Positions 5,544-6,996 of a DNA stretch of 6,996 nt are shown in pieces. Under the pieces are notes generated by a model. It searched no databases. It was not told the DNA's origin and worked only from the letters and a program-made list of their open reading frames with translations. Numbering within the stretch: position 1 is the stretch's first letter; each line of letters opens with the position of its first letter. Position numbers and translations under genes: made by a program. Where the stretch lies: contig JAEOTL010000153.1 in the NCBI GenBank assembly GCA_016839845.1, forward strand, positions 1 through 6,996, read 5' to 3'. The DNA is from Promethearchaeota archaeon. GTDB lineage: Archaea; Asgardarchaeota; Lokiarchaeia; Sigynarchaeales; SOKP01.

Positions 5544-6362
5544 TTGAATAAGATAAAACTTGAGAAATTAAATAAGTTTATATTTTTCTTAGATAAAATA
5601 TCTTACATACCTGCGTTATCTGTATCTGTTATATTTTTATTGTTTTCTTTTGAAATTTTAATAAATCTTCTAGATTGGATCGATCTATTTTCAACTTATT
5701 TATTAGGTGCATTAATTGGATTTTTAATCTATAATTATGATAAAAATAAAATCTCTCCAAAAATTAATAATCAAGAGTACGATAATATCCTTCTTGATAC
5801 TTTTTGCTGGGGGATAATTGGCTGTATCTTTCATGGAACGGGGATATTAATCCTTGTCAAATCTATAGCAATAATTTATTATAGATATGGTGAAATTACC
5901 CTTAGAACTAAAGAGGTTATGAAACAAAGAGATCTATATTTGGAGATTAAATTTTACGACTCCTTAAATGCACTCGCTTCAATGGCTGGTTTTGTAATTA
6001 TTTTATTAGTTTTTTATAATGTAGGAATTAAATCTATAATAACCACATTTACTCAAGTAGTTTCTGGAAACTTTCAAGTTCTATTTGATCCCTTCATTGT
6101 TTTCCTACTAGCTGCTGTGGTGATATTGCTCTTCGACCACAAAAATAAGGAATTTCTTGACATTGGGATTTATTACGACTCTAAGGTTAAGACTAATGAT
6201 CTAATCAAAGGGATTATAGGGTGTTGTTTTTATGGATCAGGGGTTTTTGTTTTGTTGAGAGGAATAATCCTTGTTTTATTACCTGAAAATAAGAAATCTT
6301 ATAATAGCGCAGAAATAGTGAAGAATGTTAAAGATAAAGTAATTTATTCAAAACCAATATAA
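5544..6362 (+). CDS. Six-helix membrane protein made of two related halves, function unknown
   Basis: 272 residues. TTG 5544 is the first usual start after an in-frame TGA at 5526-5528. I do not recognise the family. About six membrane helices are visible, near 22-42, 49-64, 86-112, 141-165, 182-197 and 221-247. The two halves match. DTFCWGIIGCIFHGTGILIL (85-104) aligns with DLIKGIIGCCFYGSGVFVLL (219-238), and each is preceded by a helix ending in YNYDKNK (63-69) or LFDHKNK (196-202). Each half thus has three helices with a shared GIIGCxFxGxG motif in the third, an arrangement seen in many transporters and channels that arose by duplication. The C-terminal tail (248-272) is charged. It lies after the NfeD/SPFH pair and only 24 bases before the carbonic anhydrase, so it is likely cotranscribed with the latter. 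It might be a client of the SPFH protein or a transport protein; neither can be shown. Confidence 0.82.
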   Translation: MNKIKLEKLNKFIFFLDKISYIPALSVSVIFLLFSFEILINLLDWIDLFSTYLLGALIGFLIYNYDKNKISPKINNQEYDNILLDTFCWGIIGCIFHGTGILILVKSIAIIYYRYGEITLRTKEVMKQRDLYLEIKFYDSLNALASMAGFVIILLVFYNVGIKSIITTFTQVVSGNFQVLFDPFIVFLLAAVVILLFDHKNKEFLDIGIYYDSKVKTNDLIKGIIGCCFYGSGVFVLLRGIILVLLPENKKSYNSAEIVKNVKDKVIYSKPI

Positions 6363-6386
6363 TAAAATTGAGGAAAATATACAAAA

Positions 6387-6996
6387 ATGACTAACAATAT
6401 TGAAGAAATATTAGTTAAAGGGAATTTGCTATTTCAGAAAAAAATTTCCGAGGGTTTGGAAAGCATTGAAATTAAGGATCCTTTACCCAAATATCCTTTA
6501 TTAATTCTTACATGTATGGATCCAAGAATAGATATATATCGAATTTTTCAACTTAATCCAGGAGATACCTTTATTCTAAGAAATGCTGGAAATCTTTACA
6601 CTAAAGATACAATAAGGTCGATTCTTGTTGGAGTATACACATACCATATTGAAAACATAATCGTATTAGGCCATCTAGATTGTGGTATGACAAGACTGAA
6701 TTTATTAGATCTCCAGTCTAAAATTCCTTTAGAATTTCTCCCTTCCTTAACGAAAAATACTTTGGATGTCTTCTCTGAAGTAAAAGATTTCTATAAACCA
6801 ATTGTTAACGAAGTAAGAAATGTGAGTGAGCAAATAGCCCTTTTAAGTAATGTATTCAGAAATATTCGGCGAAAATTATCTAGAAGTATCCAAATTACAG
6901 GAATGTTATATGATGTTAATACTGGATTGATATTTGAGCACGATAAATTTATCAAACTTATCCCCATGGAAGGCTTTAAAGAGAAATATCAAGAAA
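6387..6996 (+). CDS. Beta-class carbonic anhydrase, 3' end cut by the window edge
   Basis: 203 codons from ATG 6387 with no stop before the window ends. GAGG at 6370-6373 precedes the start by 13 bases. The enzyme interconverts CO2 and bicarbonate using a zinc ion. All beta-class hallmarks are present: CMDPRID at 43-49, giving zinc ligand Cys43 and the Asp45-Arg47 dyad, PGDTFILRNAGN at 58-69, and LGHLDCGM at 94-101, giving ligands His96 and Cys99. The late segment ITGMLYDVNTGLI is the usual final strand of the domain, so the catalytic fold is essentially complete and only a short tail is probably missing. The short single-domain form resembles the Cab type known from Methanothermobacter. About 70 residues between the HxxC motif and the last strand are divergent and helical. 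No signal peptide is seen, so it should be cytoplasmic. It follows the six-helix membrane gene by 24 bases and is probably in the same operon. Confidence 0.93.
   Translation, partial: MTNNIEEILVKGNLLFQKKISEGLESIEIKDPLPKYPLLILTCMDPRIDIYRIFQLNPGDTFILRNAGNLYTKDTIRSILVGVYTYHIENIIVLGHLDCGMTRLNLLDLQSKIPLEFLPSLTKNTLDVFSEVKDFYKPIVNEVRNVSEQIALLSNVFRNIRRKLSRSIQITGMLYDVNTGLIFEHDKFIKLIPMEGFKEKYQE

Overview
This is an AT-rich window (roughly one third G+C by eye) that reads as archaeal, and most likely Asgard (Lokiarchaeia-like). The clues are a large TPR protein whose N-terminal end looks like the wing of a winged helix, oligo-T stretches and TATA-like boxes instead of -35/-10 promoters, short leaders, frequent GTG/TTG starts, and a zinc-ribbon remnant of a type common in archaeal proteins. 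The lineage is inferred from protein style only; no rRNA or other marker gene is present.

Layout. (1) Positions 2-1717, + strand: the 3' part of a TPR protein gene whose start lies before the window. (2) Positions 1732-2478, - strand: a 248-aa protein of unknown function with a ribbon-helix-helix-like N-terminal segment, convergent with the TPR gene and only 14 bp from it. (3) Positions 2479-3225: a 747-bp stretch without an intact gene. It holds several inverted repeats and two decayed coding fragments, a Rossmann-like P-loop/FAD-type piece and a C-terminal zinc ribbon that has lost one cysteine. (4) Positions 3226-6996, + strand: a run of four genes. These are an NfeD-like membrane protein with an extraordinary acidic loop, an SPFH/band-7 (flotillin/stomatin-like) protein, a six-helix membrane protein built from two related halves, and a beta-class carbonic anhydrase that runs off the right edge.

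How the genes may work together. Pairing of an NfeD-type OB-fold membrane protein with an SPFH protein is a well-known arrangement (Bacillus YuaF/FloT, E. coli YqiJ/YqiK) linked to membrane microdomains. The next two genes follow on the same strand, with only 24 bp between the membrane protein and the carbonic anhydrase. They may form a further, less familiar extension of this module that places CO2/bicarbonate conversion near the membrane. That link is inference from gene order alone.

The most striking sequence feature is the cytoplasm-facing loop of the NfeD-like protein. From residue 80 to 170 every even-numbered residue is Asp or Glu (46 acidic residues, no basic ones), and it is encoded partly by 24-bp tandem repeats.
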